Shown here piece by piece: positions 34,700 to 43,746 of a stretch of DNA of 64,000 nucleotides. Each line of letters starts with the position of its first letter. The first letter of the stretch is position 1. The stretch is from Pandoraea pulmonicola (lineage in GTDB: Bacteria; Pseudomonadota; Gammaproteobacteria; Burkholderiales; Burkholderiaceae): positions 1,054,001 to 1,118,000 of the forward strand of contig NZ_CP010310.2 in NCBI RefSeq assembly GCF_000815105.2, given 5' to 3'. The notes beneath the pieces were generated by a model. The model was given only the letters and a program-made list of their open reading frames with translations, was not told where the DNA came from and made no database searches. The position numbers and the translations under genes are program-made.

Positions 34700-35074
34700 A
34701 TGGACAACGTTGGATACCGCAGCTACCACGCCGCGAATCTGGAAGCGCAAATTGCCAGCGCTTCCCCGGTGCAATTGGTCCTCGTTCTGACCGACGGTCT
34801 GCTCGACGAGCTGGCGCGTGCGAGGGCGCATATCGTCGCTCGCCGGTACGAGGCCAAGGGGGCGAGCGTGAGCAAGTGCGTGGCGATGATCAATGGCCTG
34901 AACAGCTCGCTGGATATGGACAGCGGGAGCGAAGCGGTCAGCCAATTGGCATCGCTGTACGACTACTGCGCCTGGCGTCTTGTGCAGGCGAGCGGCGACC
35001 TGAGCGTTGAGCCGATTGACGAAGTCGTTCGATTGATCGGCACGCTGCGCGAAGGCTGGCAAGGCGTGGCATGA
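34700..35074 (+). CDS. fliS: Flagellin export chaperone FliS (LafC type)
   Basis: This 124-residue four-helix chaperone holds flagellin monomers. YRSYHAANLEAQIASASPVQLVLVLTDGLLDELARARAHI is the standard FliS N-terminus, and SLDMDSGSEAVSQLASLYDYCAWRLVQAS the second half. It overlaps fliT by ATGA. Confidence 0.92.
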   Translation: MDNVGYRSYHAANLEAQIASASPVQLVLVLTDGLLDELARARAHIVARRYEAKGASVSKCVAMINGLNSSLDMDSGSEAVSQLASLYDYCAWRLVQASGDLSVEPIDEVVRLIGTLREGWQGVA

Positions 35075-35406
35075 GCACTGGCAAGCGCGAGGATCGGTCG
35101 AGCGAGTTGATGCGGGGAACGCGCAGTCTGGTCGAACTGGTCAACGCGCGGCAGTGGCGGACGTCGATGGAGGTGGAGAAGGAGGTCCGCTCGTTGCTCG
35201 ACCGAATCATTGTCCGAGGCGAGGCATTGAGCGACGCGGAAATCGCGGCATTGGCTCAGGTTCGGCGAACCTATGCAACGTTGCTGCGGGAACTCACGCG
35301 GCAAAGCGACCGTGTCGCAGCGCACCTCGAAAGCATGCAGGGCAGCAAGGCGGGGTGGATTGCCTACGGCGTGATCGGCGAGCTCGAGGAGCGAAACAAA
35401 GGATGA
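35071..35406 (+). CDS. fliT: FliT-like flagellar chaperone (LafD type)
   Basis: This 111-residue, mostly helical protein follows fliS with a four-base overlap and precedes fliK with another. Its sequence (TSMEVEKEVRSLLDRIIVRGEAL, VRRTYATLLRELTRQSDRVAAHLESM) fits a small FliT-like export chaperone for FliD. The name rests mainly on position and size, as these chaperones diverge quickly. Confidence 0.65.
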   Translation: MSTGKREDRSSELMRGTRSLVELVNARQWRTSMEVEKEVRSLLDRIIVRGEALSDAEIAALAQVRRTYATLLRELTRQSDRVAAHLESMQGSKAGWIAYGVIGELEERNKG

Positions 35407-36650
35407 GAACCATGGTGGCGACAATGCTGTTGACAGGATGGACCCCTGGCGATGTGCCGAACGTGAAAGCGCCTTGCGGCCCGCGCGTATTGACGGGCTC
35501 CGATGGCGTGGCGTTGGCGCAGGACATTCCGGATCAGGAGGTCGAGGGAGAAACGCGCGAGGCGTCGACGGAGCGGCCGGTCGTCGAGGGGTTCGCGCAG
35601 TTCCTGGAAATGGCGCACACGACTTCGCAGGTCGGCGACGACCTCATGACGGACGATCCACGGCAGGTCGTGCTGCATGGGCGCGGTGTCGACATGCCAC
35701 ACATCGCGTCGCAAGTCGACGGCGAGACCACGGCGGGGGGGCAGCGGGAACGGCCGTCGGCGCTAGATGCGCTGCAGTCGAGCGCGAACGGCGGAGCAAT
35801 GCACTTGGCCACCGACGCTGAAGGTGCGCCGCAAAAGAGCGATGGGTTTGCGCTCAGCCCGTTGATGTATGCCATTGCATCGGCTGGCCAGCGCGACAGT
35901 ACGCGCAAGCCGGCGTTGCCTCCCGATCCCGAACCGGTGCGTGGTGGCAGCGCGGAGGTAGGCAATGGCACGGCGGACGTCGGCGATGCGGACGCGCAAC
36001 GTGCGGGGCCCGCAGGGGGAAGTGCCGCCGGAAGCGTCAGCACGACGCTCGCGACAGCATCTCCGGAGGTACAGGGGACGAGCCGCAATGGGCGCGAAGG
36101 CAGCGCGACCGGCACTGCCAACGAAAGCAGGGGCGCCGCGTCGGCGCCGGTGGCAACGACCACAGCGGACATGCCCGCCTTGCTCGCAACGCCATTCGCA
36201 ACCGGTACCCGGGCGGCGGTACCCGTATCGGTGGCGTCATGGGGACCGCAACTCGTGACATCGCTCGGTCACCGGGTAAGTGTCCAGATGGGAAGCGGCG
36301 TCGAGCAGACGGTGATTCGTCTCGATCCGGCGTCGATGGGTGCGTTGCAGATTGCCGTTCGGCATCAGGGGGGGACGTTGCAGGTTCATTTGATGGCGTC
36401 GAACGAGGATGTTGCGCGGCAATTGCAGGCGGCCAGCGACGCCATGCGTCAGGAATTGGCGCAGAAGCACCAGGGAGAGGTGAGTGTGGCGGTGCGGCAC
36501 GACTCGGCGTTCGGCCAGGCGGGACAGGCGGGCCATGGCGCGCGGCGTGAGGCCCGCGAAAACGACAAGCGCCCCGGGCGGGCGCTGGCAGAGGTTTCGT
36601 CGGAGGACGACGGGATGTGGTTCCGTTTAGGCAACGTGCTGACTGGATAA
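35403..36650 (+). CDS. fliK: Hook-length control protein FliK (LafE type)
   Basis: This 415-residue exported ruler starts at ATG 35403, overlapping fliT. The N-terminal two thirds is low complexity, rich in Ala, Gly, Ser and Thr. The C-terminal Flg_hook domain (about 285-370) has VSVQMGSGVEQTVIRLDP, SMGALQIAVRHQGGTLQVHLM and ARQLQAASDAMRQEL. A G7 tract lies at 35735-35741. It triggers the FlhB substrate switch. Confidence 0.88.
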   Translation: MRTMVATMLLTGWTPGDVPNVKAPCGPRVLTGSDGVALAQDIPDQEVEGETREASTERPVVEGFAQFLEMAHTTSQVGDDLMTDDPRQVVLHGRGVDMPHIASQVDGETTAGGQRERPSALDALQSSANGGAMHLATDAEGAPQKSDGFALSPLMYAIASAGQRDSTRKPALPPDPEPVRGGSAEVGNGTADVGDADAQRAGPAGGSAAGSVSTTLATASPEVQGTSRNGREGSATGTANESRGAASAPVATTTADMPALLATPFATGTRAAVPVSVASWGPQLVTSLGHRVSVQMGSGVEQTVIRLDPASMGALQIAVRHQGGTLQVHLMASNEDVARQLQAASDAMRQELAQKHQGEVSVAVRHDSAFGQAGQAGHGARREARENDKRPGRALAEVSSEDDGMWFRLGNVLTG

Positions 36651-36662
36651 GGTCCGAATACG

Positions 36663-37139
36663 ATGAGATTTGAGTTGGCGATGAACAAGAAGACCCGGGT
36701 AATGGTGGGGCTGGTACTGGCGATCGCGGGAGCGGCGGCGGGTGGCTTCTGGGTGTATGCGCGCAGCGTTGCGCATGACGATGGGGCCGCGGCGCAGGAG
36801 AGCCTGGCGGCCGATCCCTACAAGTACGTTGGCGTTGAGAAGATCGTGGTCATGCTCAAGCCGGACAACGAAACGGATGTGCGCGAGATCCACTACGCGG
36901 CATTGGACATCATACTGAAATCCGCACCGGAGAAAGAGGCCAGTGTGCGCGAACAACTGCCGTTGCTGAGCAGCATTGCGGTGAAGGCCGTTTCCGGACA
37001 AACGCTGGAGTCGATTCGCAATATGTCCATCGACGATCTGAGCTGCAAGATCAATGCCGCGTTCACCGAGTCTTACCGACATCGCAACGTCGAGCAGCCG
37101 TTCGTCACGGCGATGATCGGCAAGCTGTTGGTCGAGTGA
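36663..37139 (+). CDS. fliL: Flagellar basal-body protein FliL (LafF type)
   Basis: This 158-residue single-pass inner-membrane protein has a short cytoplasmic start, a helix VGLVLAIAGAAAGGFWVYA, and a periplasmic domain (YVGVEKIVVMLKPDNETDVREIHYAALDIIL) that supports the stator. The C-terminus FVTAMIGKLLVE fits FliL. It lies between fliK and fliA, as lafF does. Confidence 0.88.
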   Translation: MRFELAMNKKTRVMVGLVLAIAGAAAGGFWVYARSVAHDDGAAAQESLAADPYKYVGVEKIVVMLKPDNETDVREIHYAALDIILKSAPEKEASVREQLPLLSSIAVKAVSGQTLESIRNMSIDDLSCKINAAFTESYRHRNVEQPFVTAMIGKLLVE

Positions 37140-37143
37140 TCCG

Positions 37144-37854
37144 ATGGGCATGCCGATGAGAAACGCCGCGCCGCGCGAGGCTTACGCCCGGGCGAGCGCC
37201 ATTGCCGAGCAGCGCTGTCTCATGGAGTACGCGTCAATCGTCAAGCGCGTGGTGCGCCAGTTGCTCTCTCAGGCATGCGGCGCGATTGCGCAGGAAGACA
37301 TGGAGCAGATCGGACTCATGGGCCTGCTCGAAGCGCTGCGTCGATATGGCGAAGTGGACGAGGCGTTTGCCGGCTACGCGGCGATGCGCGTGCGCGGCGC
37401 GATTCTCGACGAGCTGCGCCGCCACGACTGGCGACCGCGCACCGTGCGTCAGGATGCGTACCGTGCACGCGACATGGAGCGTTCGCTGCGCCGGTCCCTG
37501 GGCCGCGATCCAACCGACGCCGAAGTGGGACAGGCGCTCGGGATCGATGCCGATGCCTATCGCGAGCGCGTATTGGCCGGCAACGCGGAGGAGATGGCGA
37601 ATCTGGACGAACTTCTTGATGACGACGCCCTTGCTCACGAGGAGAGTCCCGAGCGTCAGGTCGTGCGCCGGCGATGCCTGGAACAGGCGCTCGCATACCT
37701 GGACGAGCGTGAGCAACGCGTCATCCAGCTTTATTACGAGTTCGACCTGAGCCTTCGCGAAATCGCCGGCGTGCTTGACGTGACCGAGGCGCGGGTGTGT
37801 CAGATCAACAAGGCGGCTCTCAAGAAGATGCGCTTGGCCCTGAGCGATGTTTGA
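37144..37854 (+). CDS. fliA: Flagellar sigma factor sigma-28, FliA (LafS type)
   Basis: This 236-residue sigma factor directs late flagellar genes. Region 2 is seen in LMEYASIVKRVVRQLL, EDMEQIGLMGLLEALRRYGEVDEAFAGYAAMRVRGAILDELRRHDW. Region 3 follows (YRARDMERSLRRSLGRDPTDAEVGQALG), and region 4 is REQRVIQLYYEFDLSLREIAGVLDVTEARVCQINKAALKKMR. The flagellin promoter at 14947 is its likely target. Its antagonist flgM follows directly. Confidence 0.95.
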   Translation: MGMPMRNAAPREAYARASAIAEQRCLMEYASIVKRVVRQLLSQACGAIAQEDMEQIGLMGLLEALRRYGEVDEAFAGYAAMRVRGAILDELRRHDWRPRTVRQDAYRARDMERSLRRSLGRDPTDAEVGQALGIDADAYRERVLAGNAEEMANLDELLDDDALAHEESPERQVVRRRCLEQALAYLDEREQRVIQLYYEFDLSLREIAGVLDVTEARVCQINKAALKKMRLALSDV

Positions 37855-37888
37855 CGGGATGGGCGTCCGGTTTTTTAAAGAGACAGAC

Positions 37889-38185
37889 ATGAAATTGGTA
37901 GGCACCCGGCCCGCAAGCGAAGTCCGGCGGAGCGATGACAAGCAAAAGCGCACGCGAGAGCGGGGCGCGATAGCCGAAGCTCCCGTTCGAGGCGGAGCCG
38001 ATACCCCTTTGGCAACGCACGTCGTACAACCCGCCATGGCGGCACTGCGCGACATGCCGGATTTCGACGAGGCGCGAGTCGCAGCCCTGCGCGAGGCGCT
38101 CAAGGCGGGTGAGCTTCCGTTCGACGCGGGCAAGCTGGCATGTTTGATTCAGCGCTTTCACGGTACGCGTGGGAGAGAGCGATGA
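37889..38185 (+). CDS. flgM: Anti-sigma-28 factor FlgM
   Basis: This 98-residue protein is read from ATG 37889 behind AAAGAGA; the frame upstream to 37847 overlaps fliA. The disordered, charged N-terminus and the C-terminal MPDFDEARVAALREALKAGELPFDAGKLACLIQRF match FlgM proteins, which hold FliA until they are exported. It overlaps flgN by ATGA. Confidence 0.88.
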   Translation: MKLVGTRPASEVRRSDDKQKRTRERGAIAEAPVRGGADTPLATHVVQPAMAALRDMPDFDEARVAALREALKAGELPFDAGKLACLIQRFHGTRGRER

Positions 38186-38607
38186 CGCGCAAGGAAGCAT
38201 TCAAGGCACTCGTGCTTGGCATCGAGATCGAGCTGACGCGCTACCACGAACTCAAGGCATTGCTCGAGCGTCAATACGTCGCCGCCATGCGGCGCGACGC
38301 CACGGGGATCGAGAGGATCGCTCAGTCCATCCTGACACTGGTGGACACCCTCGCCGAGCATCACGAATTACGTCGCATTCATGCATGCATATTGGCTGCT
38401 CCGTCGGCGCCCGCGTCGATGATGGACGTGCTCGACTGCATCGCCGGCGCACCGCGCGAGCGACTGATGACTATCTGGAGCCAACTCGAGACACTCGTTC
38501 GCGAGTGCAAGACGCTTAATGCGCGCAACGGTCAACTGCTGGTTGCGCAGTTCGAAGTGGTGCAGCGCGCGCTGTACGGGGAGACCCACATCTATGCTGA
38601 AACTTGA
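38182..38607 (+). CDS. flgN: FlgN-like chaperone for FlgK and FlgL
   Basis: This 141-residue helical protein is read from ATG 38182 overlapping the flgM stop. The pattern IEIELTRYHELKALLERQYVAAMRRDATGIERIAQSILTLVDTL and the C-terminal VRECKTLNARNGQLLVAQFEVVQRALYG fit FlgN, which prevents FlgK and FlgL from polymerising in the cytoplasm. Confidence 0.85.
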   Translation: MTRKEAFKALVLGIEIELTRYHELKALLERQYVAAMRRDATGIERIAQSILTLVDTLAEHHELRRIHACILAAPSAPASMMDVLDCIAGAPRERLMTIWSQLETLVRECKTLNARNGQLLVAQFEVVQRALYGETHIYAET

Positions 38608-39361
38608 TTTCTCACCGGTGCGGCCCAGCGTCGGTACGCCGCATATCGCGTCGCAGCAATCGATGGACACAGCCCGTGGTGCGTACTGGCACGAACTGAC
38701 ACGTTTGCATGACGACATCGTGCGCACGGTCGCCGAGGGATTCGATGCCGACGATGCGGCTTTCGCGCCTGTGCCGGCCCAGGCCGGCGCCAACATTGCC
38801 GCGCTGCTGGCGAGTGGAGCGACTGGCATGAGCGGGCGAACGACGTCGAGCAAACAGGACTTCCTGGCGAACATCCTGCCGTTTGCGCGCAAGGCCGCGA
38901 ATGAGCTTGGCGTATCCGAGGATCTGATTGCGGCGCACGCCGCGCTGGAGTCCGGATGGGGAAATCGTCCGCTTACGGGGGCGCAAGGCGACGATACGTT
39001 CAACCTGTTTGGCATCAAGGCGGCGGATCGTTGGCAGGGCGGCGTCGCCGACGTGCTCACCACCGAGTATATCGGCGGCGATGCGATCAAGACTGTGCAG
39101 CGGTTTCGGGCCTATTCGAGCTACGACGCGGCGTTTGACGACTACGTGCGGCTGTTGCGGGACAACCCGCGCTATCGCGGTGTGATCGGGGCCGGTGGAA
39201 ACGTTGCGGCGTTTGCGCGGGCGCTTGTCAGCGGCGGCTATGCAACGGACCCCGCGTACGTATCGAAGCTCCGCCAGGTGGCCTCCGATGTGGCGGCGAG
39301 CCGCGCCGATATGGCACGACGTTCGGGCACGACATCGGGAAGGCCTCAGGGCGACGGTTGA
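38594..39361 (+). CDS. Free-standing flagellar glucosaminidase (FlgJ C-terminal-domain type)
   Basis: This 255-residue protein starts at ATG 38594 inside the end of flgN. Residues about 85-240 form a FlgJ-type beta-N-acetylglucosaminidase domain: KQDFLANILPFARKAANELGVSEDLIAAHAALESGWG with catalytic Glu119, then NLFGIKA, VLTTEYIGG and FRAYSSYDAAFDDYVRLL. In most betaproteobacteria this domain is fused to the rod-cap domain in one FlgJ. Here the rod-cap part is a separate gene 7 kb away (46328-46708). No signal peptide is seen, so it is probably exported by the flagellar apparatus through its N-terminal 80 residues. Its 3' end overlaps flgA. Confidence 0.88.
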   Translation: MLKLDFSPVRPSVGTPHIASQQSMDTARGAYWHELTRLHDDIVRTVAEGFDADDAAFAPVPAQAGANIAALLASGATGMSGRTTSSKQDFLANILPFARKAANELGVSEDLIAAHAALESGWGNRPLTGAQGDDTFNLFGIKAADRWQGGVADVLTTEYIGGDAIKTVQRFRAYSSYDAAFDDYVRLLRDNPRYRGVIGAGGNVAAFARALVSGGYATDPAYVSKLRQVASDVAASRADMARRSGTTSGRPQGDG

Positions 39362-40128
39362 GTGGGCGACGCCGAACCTGGCAAGTCCGTCACCGTGACG
39401 GTGCCCGGACCTGTGACCCGCGCCCGGATCTCCTTGCCCGAGCTGGCGTTTCGCACGGGGATGATCGCGTCCGTGCCGCCTGCCTGGAGGGCCACACCTG
39501 CGCTGCTGATTTCGCTCTCGCCGAGACGGACCACGATGCGCACGCTCTGGCCTTTGCGAACCAGTTCGGGGACTTGCAGCGACTTGCGCGAGAGCGTATG
39601 ACCGCTGCGAATTGCGCGGCGACTGGCCTGTCCCACGGCGTCGTCGATGCGCGTTACGGTGTCGGCGAGCGACACCACTTTACGCGCCTGCAGGGAAAGA
39701 TCGTCGGCGGCAATCGCTCGCCCCGCCGCAATGTCGTTGACCGCTACCGGAAGGTTTGCCGTAACGGTGCCGCGCACGACCAGTTGTGTCGCGGTCCCGG
39801 TGGCGGGACAACGTGCAGTGAGCAGCATCCGGCCGAGTTGCCGGGTATCGGCAAACTGGAATGAGAAGGGCTTGGCGCAAGTGGGCGCCGGTGTCCTGGG
39901 CGGGGCGACGGTAAGCACGATCTCGGGGTCGGACAAGCCGTTCTGCCGAAGCAACTCGGTGAGTTTGCCGTATGCGGCGGCGCGGGCCTGAGCCAGCAGA
40001 TCGTCGGAAGGCGGCGGTGCGGAGGCAGTGATCGGCGCGGCATGAACAGCCGTGCAAAGCGTGAACGCCGCGACATGGGCGATACAGGCGATACGTGAGG
40101 AGTACGAAGCGGTAAGCAGTGAAGACAT
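39346..40128 (-). CDS. flgA: P-ring assembly chaperone FlgA
   Basis: This 260-residue periplasmic protein is read from ATG 40128, giving a signal peptide that ends near TAVHA. ATG 40146 is also possible. The C-terminal SAF-like domain has VAVNDIAAGRAIAADDLSLQARKV, DAVGQASRRAIRSGHTLSRKSL and a final beta segment (IPVRNASSGKEIRARVTGPGTVTV). It helps FlgI polymerise. It is divergent from flgB and convergent with the glucosaminidase gene, overlapping it by 16 bases. Confidence 0.9.
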   Translation of the reverse strand: MSSLLTASYSSRIACIAHVAAFTLCTAVHAAPITASAPPPSDDLLAQARAAAYGKLTELLRQNGLSDPEIVLTVAPPRTPAPTCAKPFSFQFADTRQLGRMLLTARCPATGTATQLVVRGTVTANLPVAVNDIAAGRAIAADDLSLQARKVVSLADTVTRIDDAVGQASRRAIRSGHTLSRKSLQVPELVRKGQSVRIVVRLGESEISSAGVALQAGGTDAIIPVRNASSGKEIRARVTGPGTVTVTDLPGSASPTQPSP

Positions 40129-40259
40129 GACGTTTTCGGCAAGCATCGTTGCCGTACGGAAACAAATGGGGCGCGGGGCCGAAGGTAGGCGGATGACACG
40201 GCCGACCCGGGCGGCGCGATCGAAGCGAATTGGTGAAGTGTATAGCAAGGAGTATCGAC

Positions 40260-40628
40260 ATGGCATTTGATCTGAGCAGTGCATTGAGCGTGCATCCCGC
40301 GGCGTTGAAGCTGCGTGCGGAGCGCACGACGATGCTGGCTTCGAACCTGGCCAACCAGAACACCCCTGGGTATCAGGCGATGGATCTGGACGTGAAGGCA
40401 AGCATGGCGGCGGCGAGCGGCAAGGCGCTCGCGACGATTGCCGCATTGGGCGACGAAATCGAAAAGGGGTACCGCGTGCCCGCGCACGTCGGTCAGGACG
40501 GTAACACCGTCGAGCTCGGTGTCGAGCAGGCGGCGTTCGCTCAGAACGCAGCGGACTTTCAAACGAGCCTGACCTTCCTGAACATGAAGATCAAGGGGTT
40601 GCACGCCGCAATTTCCGGCAACGCCTGA
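40260..40628 (+). CDS. flgB: Proximal rod protein FlgB
   Basis: This 122-residue rod subunit starts at ATG 40260 behind AAGGAG. LRAERTTMLASNLANQNTPGYQAMDLDV is the conserved N-terminal rod motif, and the C-terminal helix is FLNMKIKGLHAAISG. It opens the flgBCDEFGHIJKL operon. Confidence 0.93.
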   Translation: MAFDLSSALSVHPAALKLRAERTTMLASNLANQNTPGYQAMDLDVKASMAAASGKALATIAALGDEIEKGYRVPAHVGQDGNTVELGVEQAAFAQNAADFQTSLTFLNMKIKGLHAAISGNA

Positions 40629-40645
40629 AACGGGGAATCGTCGAG

Positions 40646-41062
40646 ATGAGTTTCAAGGATATCGCCCGCATCGCGGGCTCCGCGATGGTGGCACAAACGG
40701 TCCGCCTGAACACCGTGGCCAGCAATCTGGCGAACGCCGACGCAGCCTCGGGCAGCGAGGAGGCGACTTATCGCGCCCGCAAACCGGTGTTCGCATCGTT
40801 GTACAGGCAGGGACAGGACGGCACGGTTGCCGGCGCCGCCGTGCAGGTGCTCGACGTGGTGCAGAGCACCGAGCCGCTGCGCAAGGTGCATGAGCCGAGC
40901 AATCCGATGGCAGGCGAGGACGGCATGGTCATGTACCCGAACGTCAATCCCGTCGAAGAGATGACCGACATGATGTCGGCTTCGCGCGCATTTTCCACCA
41001 ATGTGGACGTGCTCTCGAGAGTCAATTCGATGCAGCACGAAGTCCTCAAGTTGGGACAGTAA
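40646..41062 (+). CDS. flgC: Proximal rod protein FlgC
   Basis: This 138-residue rod subunit has VRLNTVASNLANADAASGSEEATYRARKPVF near the N-terminus and NPVEEMTDMMSASRAFSTNVDVLSRVNSMQHEVLKLG at the C-terminus, both FlgC hallmarks. It lies 17 bases after flgB. Confidence 0.93.
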   Translation: MSFKDIARIAGSAMVAQTVRLNTVASNLANADAASGSEEATYRARKPVFASLYRQGQDGTVAGAAVQVLDVVQSTEPLRKVHEPSNPMAGEDGMVMYPNVNPVEEMTDMMSASRAFSTNVDVLSRVNSMQHEVLKLGQ

Positions 41063-41083
41063 TTCACACCATCAATATCGATC

Positions 41084-41782
41084 ATGTCGAACACCATTCA
41101 ATCTCCAAGGGGGCCGCGTGCCGACGCGCCAGCGAACTCGGGCGGCGCGTTGCCGGGCATCGACAGTGGCGCGGGCGGCGATTCGAACCTCTTTGTGAAG
41201 CTACTCGTTGCGCAGATGCGCAATCAGGATCCGCTGAACCCGCAGGACCCCTCTCAGTTCGTGTCGCAGCTCACGCAGCTCAGCCAGCTCGACGCCATGC
41301 AAGGCGTGATGAAAGCGTCGCTCACCAACGCGGCGAAGCTCGAAAGCATGATGGTCGTGTCGCTCGGCTCGCAGGTGGGCAACGCCGTCAAGGTGAAGGC
41401 CGGTGTTGTCGAACTGGAGGACGGTGTCGTGAAAGGCAGCGTCGAACTCGGCAAGTCGGCCACCGATGTGGCGGTCGTGCTGACCGGCCCGGACGGGCGC
41501 GAGCATCGGATGTCTCTCGGCGCGCACACGACCGGCGAGGTCGATTTCGAGATCGACCCGCAGGCGCAGGGCCTGAAGCCGGGCAAGTACAAGATCAAGG
41601 TGGTGACCGACACCGCTGAAAAACCTGATGCCGAAATCGAAGGAAAACTGGAAGGCGTGCGCGTTGGGGCGGACGGCAAGGTGATCCTCCAAGTGGCGGG
41701 CGTCGGTCCCGTCGATACCGCCGCCGTGACGAGTTTCCTCGGCAAGCCGGCTAATTTCTCTTCCCCAAAGGAATTCGTATGA
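41084..41782 (+). CDS. flgD: Hook-cap protein FlgD
   Basis: This 232-residue scaffold caps the growing hook. The N-terminal export and cap region has FVKLLVAQMRNQDPLNPQDPSQFVSQLTQLSQLD. The FlgD Ig-like domain follows (VELGKSATDVAVVLTGPDGREHRMSLG, LKPGKYKIKVVT). No good SD lies before the ATG, and translation may depend on flgC. It overlaps flgE by ATGA. Confidence 0.92.
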   Translation: MSNTIQSPRGPRADAPANSGGALPGIDSGAGGDSNLFVKLLVAQMRNQDPLNPQDPSQFVSQLTQLSQLDAMQGVMKASLTNAAKLESMMVVSLGSQVGNAVKVKAGVVELEDGVVKGSVELGKSATDVAVVLTGPDGREHRMSLGAHTTGEVDFEIDPQAQGLKPGKYKIKVVTDTAEKPDAEIEGKLEGVRVGADGKVILQVAGVGPVDTAAVTSFLGKPANFSSPKEFV

Positions 41783-42978
41783 GCTTCAACATTGCGCTGT
41801 CCGGCATCAAGGCCGTCAACAATCAACTGGAAAGGATCAGCGACAACATTGCGAATGGCGGCACCGCCGGCTTCAAGTCGAGCCGTGCGAATTTCGCCAC
41901 GATGGTCGCGGGCAATCAACCCAACGGCGTGTATATCGGTTCGACCAGCCAGAGCATCGGCGTGGGCGGCAATCTGTTCCACACTGGCCGCACGCTCGAC
42001 GCGGCCATTCAGGGCAAGGGCTTCTTCGTGGTGAAGGACGCCGACGGTTCGGAACTGTACACCCGCTTTGGCGCCTTCCAGAAGGATGCGGACGGATACA
42101 TGACCGACGTCTACGGTCGTCGCCTGCAGGGCTGGACGGACACTGGTGCGTTCGGCGACATCCAGGTCGGCTCCGGCAGCGTGCCGGCCAAGGCGAGCGA
42201 CACACTCGAATATGTGGGCAATCTCAAGGGCGATTGGAAAGCGCCGGATGCGAATGTCGATTTCAGCAAGGACAACAAGGCCTCGTACAACGAATCGGTG
42301 ACCACGACGGTGCACGATTCGCTGGGTCGCGCGCACACGGTGACGCAGTACTTCCGCCAGGATCCCGCACCGGCGAATTCGGTTTCGGTGTTCTACGCGA
42401 TGGACGGCGAAACCCTTGCCGACGCGTCTGGCGCCCCTATTCTGAACAAGCTGGAATTCGATGCCGACGGCAAGCTTACCTCTCCGTCGGGTGCGATCTC
42501 GCTGGATCTGGGCACGCCCGTGCCCGCGGCCGAACTCACTGTCGCGCTGAATTACGCGGGTACGACGCATTCGGGGAGTTCGGCGACGACAACCACGATC
42601 AACCGCAGCAACGGTTACGAGCCCGGTACGCTGAGCGACACCACGCTCGATGAGAAGGGGCAGATCATCGCGCAATACAGCAATGGTCAGAAGGCGGTCG
42701 TCGGCACCCTCGCACTCGCCACGTTTGCCAATGCCGATGGGCTGTCCGCGGTGAACAACACGTCGTGGCGTTCCACCTCGCTGTCGGGCAATGCGTTGTA
42801 TGCGCGCCCGGGCAGTGGCATGGCTGGCGGCGTGGTTCCGACTTACCGCGAGGGATCGAACGTCGACGTGACGCAGGAGCTCGTCGAGCTGATGGCGGCC
42901 CAACGCAACTATCAAGCCAATTCGAAGGTCGTCTCCACCGAGAACCAACTGATGCAGGCGCTGCTGCAGGCGCTGTAA
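41779..42978 (+). CDS. flgE: Hook protein FlgE
   Basis: This 399-residue protein forms the hook. FNIALSGIKAVNNQLERISDNIANGGTAGFKSSRANFATM is the flagellar rod/hook N-terminal motif. A FlgE D2 domain follows, and the C-terminus is YREGSNVDVTQELVELMAAQRNYQANSKVVSTENQLMQALLQAL. Length is normal. Confidence 0.93.
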   Translation: MSFNIALSGIKAVNNQLERISDNIANGGTAGFKSSRANFATMVAGNQPNGVYIGSTSQSIGVGGNLFHTGRTLDAAIQGKGFFVVKDADGSELYTRFGAFQKDADGYMTDVYGRRLQGWTDTGAFGDIQVGSGSVPAKASDTLEYVGNLKGDWKAPDANVDFSKDNKASYNESVTTTVHDSLGRAHTVTQYFRQDPAPANSVSVFYAMDGETLADASGAPILNKLEFDADGKLTSPSGAISLDLGTPVPAAELTVALNYAGTTHSGSSATTTTINRSNGYEPGTLSDTTLDEKGQIIAQYSNGQKAVVGTLALATFANADGLSAVNNTSWRSTSLSGNALYARPGSGMAGGVVPTYREGSNVDVTQELVELMAAQRNYQANSKVVSTENQLMQALLQAL

Positions 42979-42982
42979 GCCC

Positions 42983-43708
42983 ATGGATCCGCTGATCTAC
43001 ACCATCATGAGCGGCGCCAGCCGCACCATGCACGCGATTCAGGTGCATGCGAACAACATGGCGAACGCGCAAACGGACGGGTTTCGTGCGGAGCTCGAGA
43101 CATCGCAAAGTCAACCGGTGCCGGGCTTCGGCTACGACGCGCGCCATATGGTTCGCGTTCAGGCCAACTCGGTCAGTGCAAACAATGGCGTGGTTCAGGA
43201 GACCGGCCGCGATCTGGATGCCGCGATTCTCGGGGAAGGCTATTTCGCCGTGCAGACCGGCGATGGCGAAGCGTATACCCGCGCGGGAAACTTCAGTATT
43301 GATGCCGAGGGCACACTCACGCTCGGCGGGCGCGCCGTCATGGGGGACGGCGGCCCCATCGTGGTGCCGGAGAACAGCACTGTCTCGATCGGCAACGACG
43401 GGACCATCTCCGCGGTTGTGCCGGGGGAGCCGGAGGCGCAGATCGTGGATCGGCTGGCGGTGGTGAGCGGGCCGGCGGCCGATCTGGTGAAGAGCCCGGA
43501 AGGGCTGCTGGTCACGCGTGACGGCGCTCCGCTCCCGGCGGTTGAGGAGCGTCAGGTGCTCGGTGGGCATCTGGAGCGCAGCAACGTGTCGCCGGTCGAG
43601 GAAATGTTGGCGAGCATGTCGCTGCATCGAGACTACGAAATTCAGATGCGCATGTACAGCGCGGCCAATGAAATGGCCGATGCCGGCAACCGCCTCATTC
43701 GCGGCTGA
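42983..43708 (+). CDS. flgF: Proximal rod protein FlgF
   Basis: This 241-residue rod protein starts MDPLIYTIMSGASRTMHAIQVHANNMANAQTDGFRAEL and ends with LERSNVSPVEEMLASMSLHRDYEIQMRMYSAANEMADAGNRLI. Both are FlgF features. It lies five bases after flgE. Confidence 0.93.
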   Translation: MDPLIYTIMSGASRTMHAIQVHANNMANAQTDGFRAELETSQSQPVPGFGYDARHMVRVQANSVSANNGVVQETGRDLDAAILGEGYFAVQTGDGEAYTRAGNFSIDAEGTLTLGGRAVMGDGGPIVVPENSTVSIGNDGTISAVVPGEPEAQIVDRLAVVSGPAADLVKSPEGLLVTRDGAPLPAVEERQVLGGHLERSNVSPVEEMLASMSLHRDYEIQMRMYSAANEMADAGNRLIRG

Positions 43709-43746
43709 CGCACGGCCCTCAAAAAAAGTCATAGAGAGAAAGACGC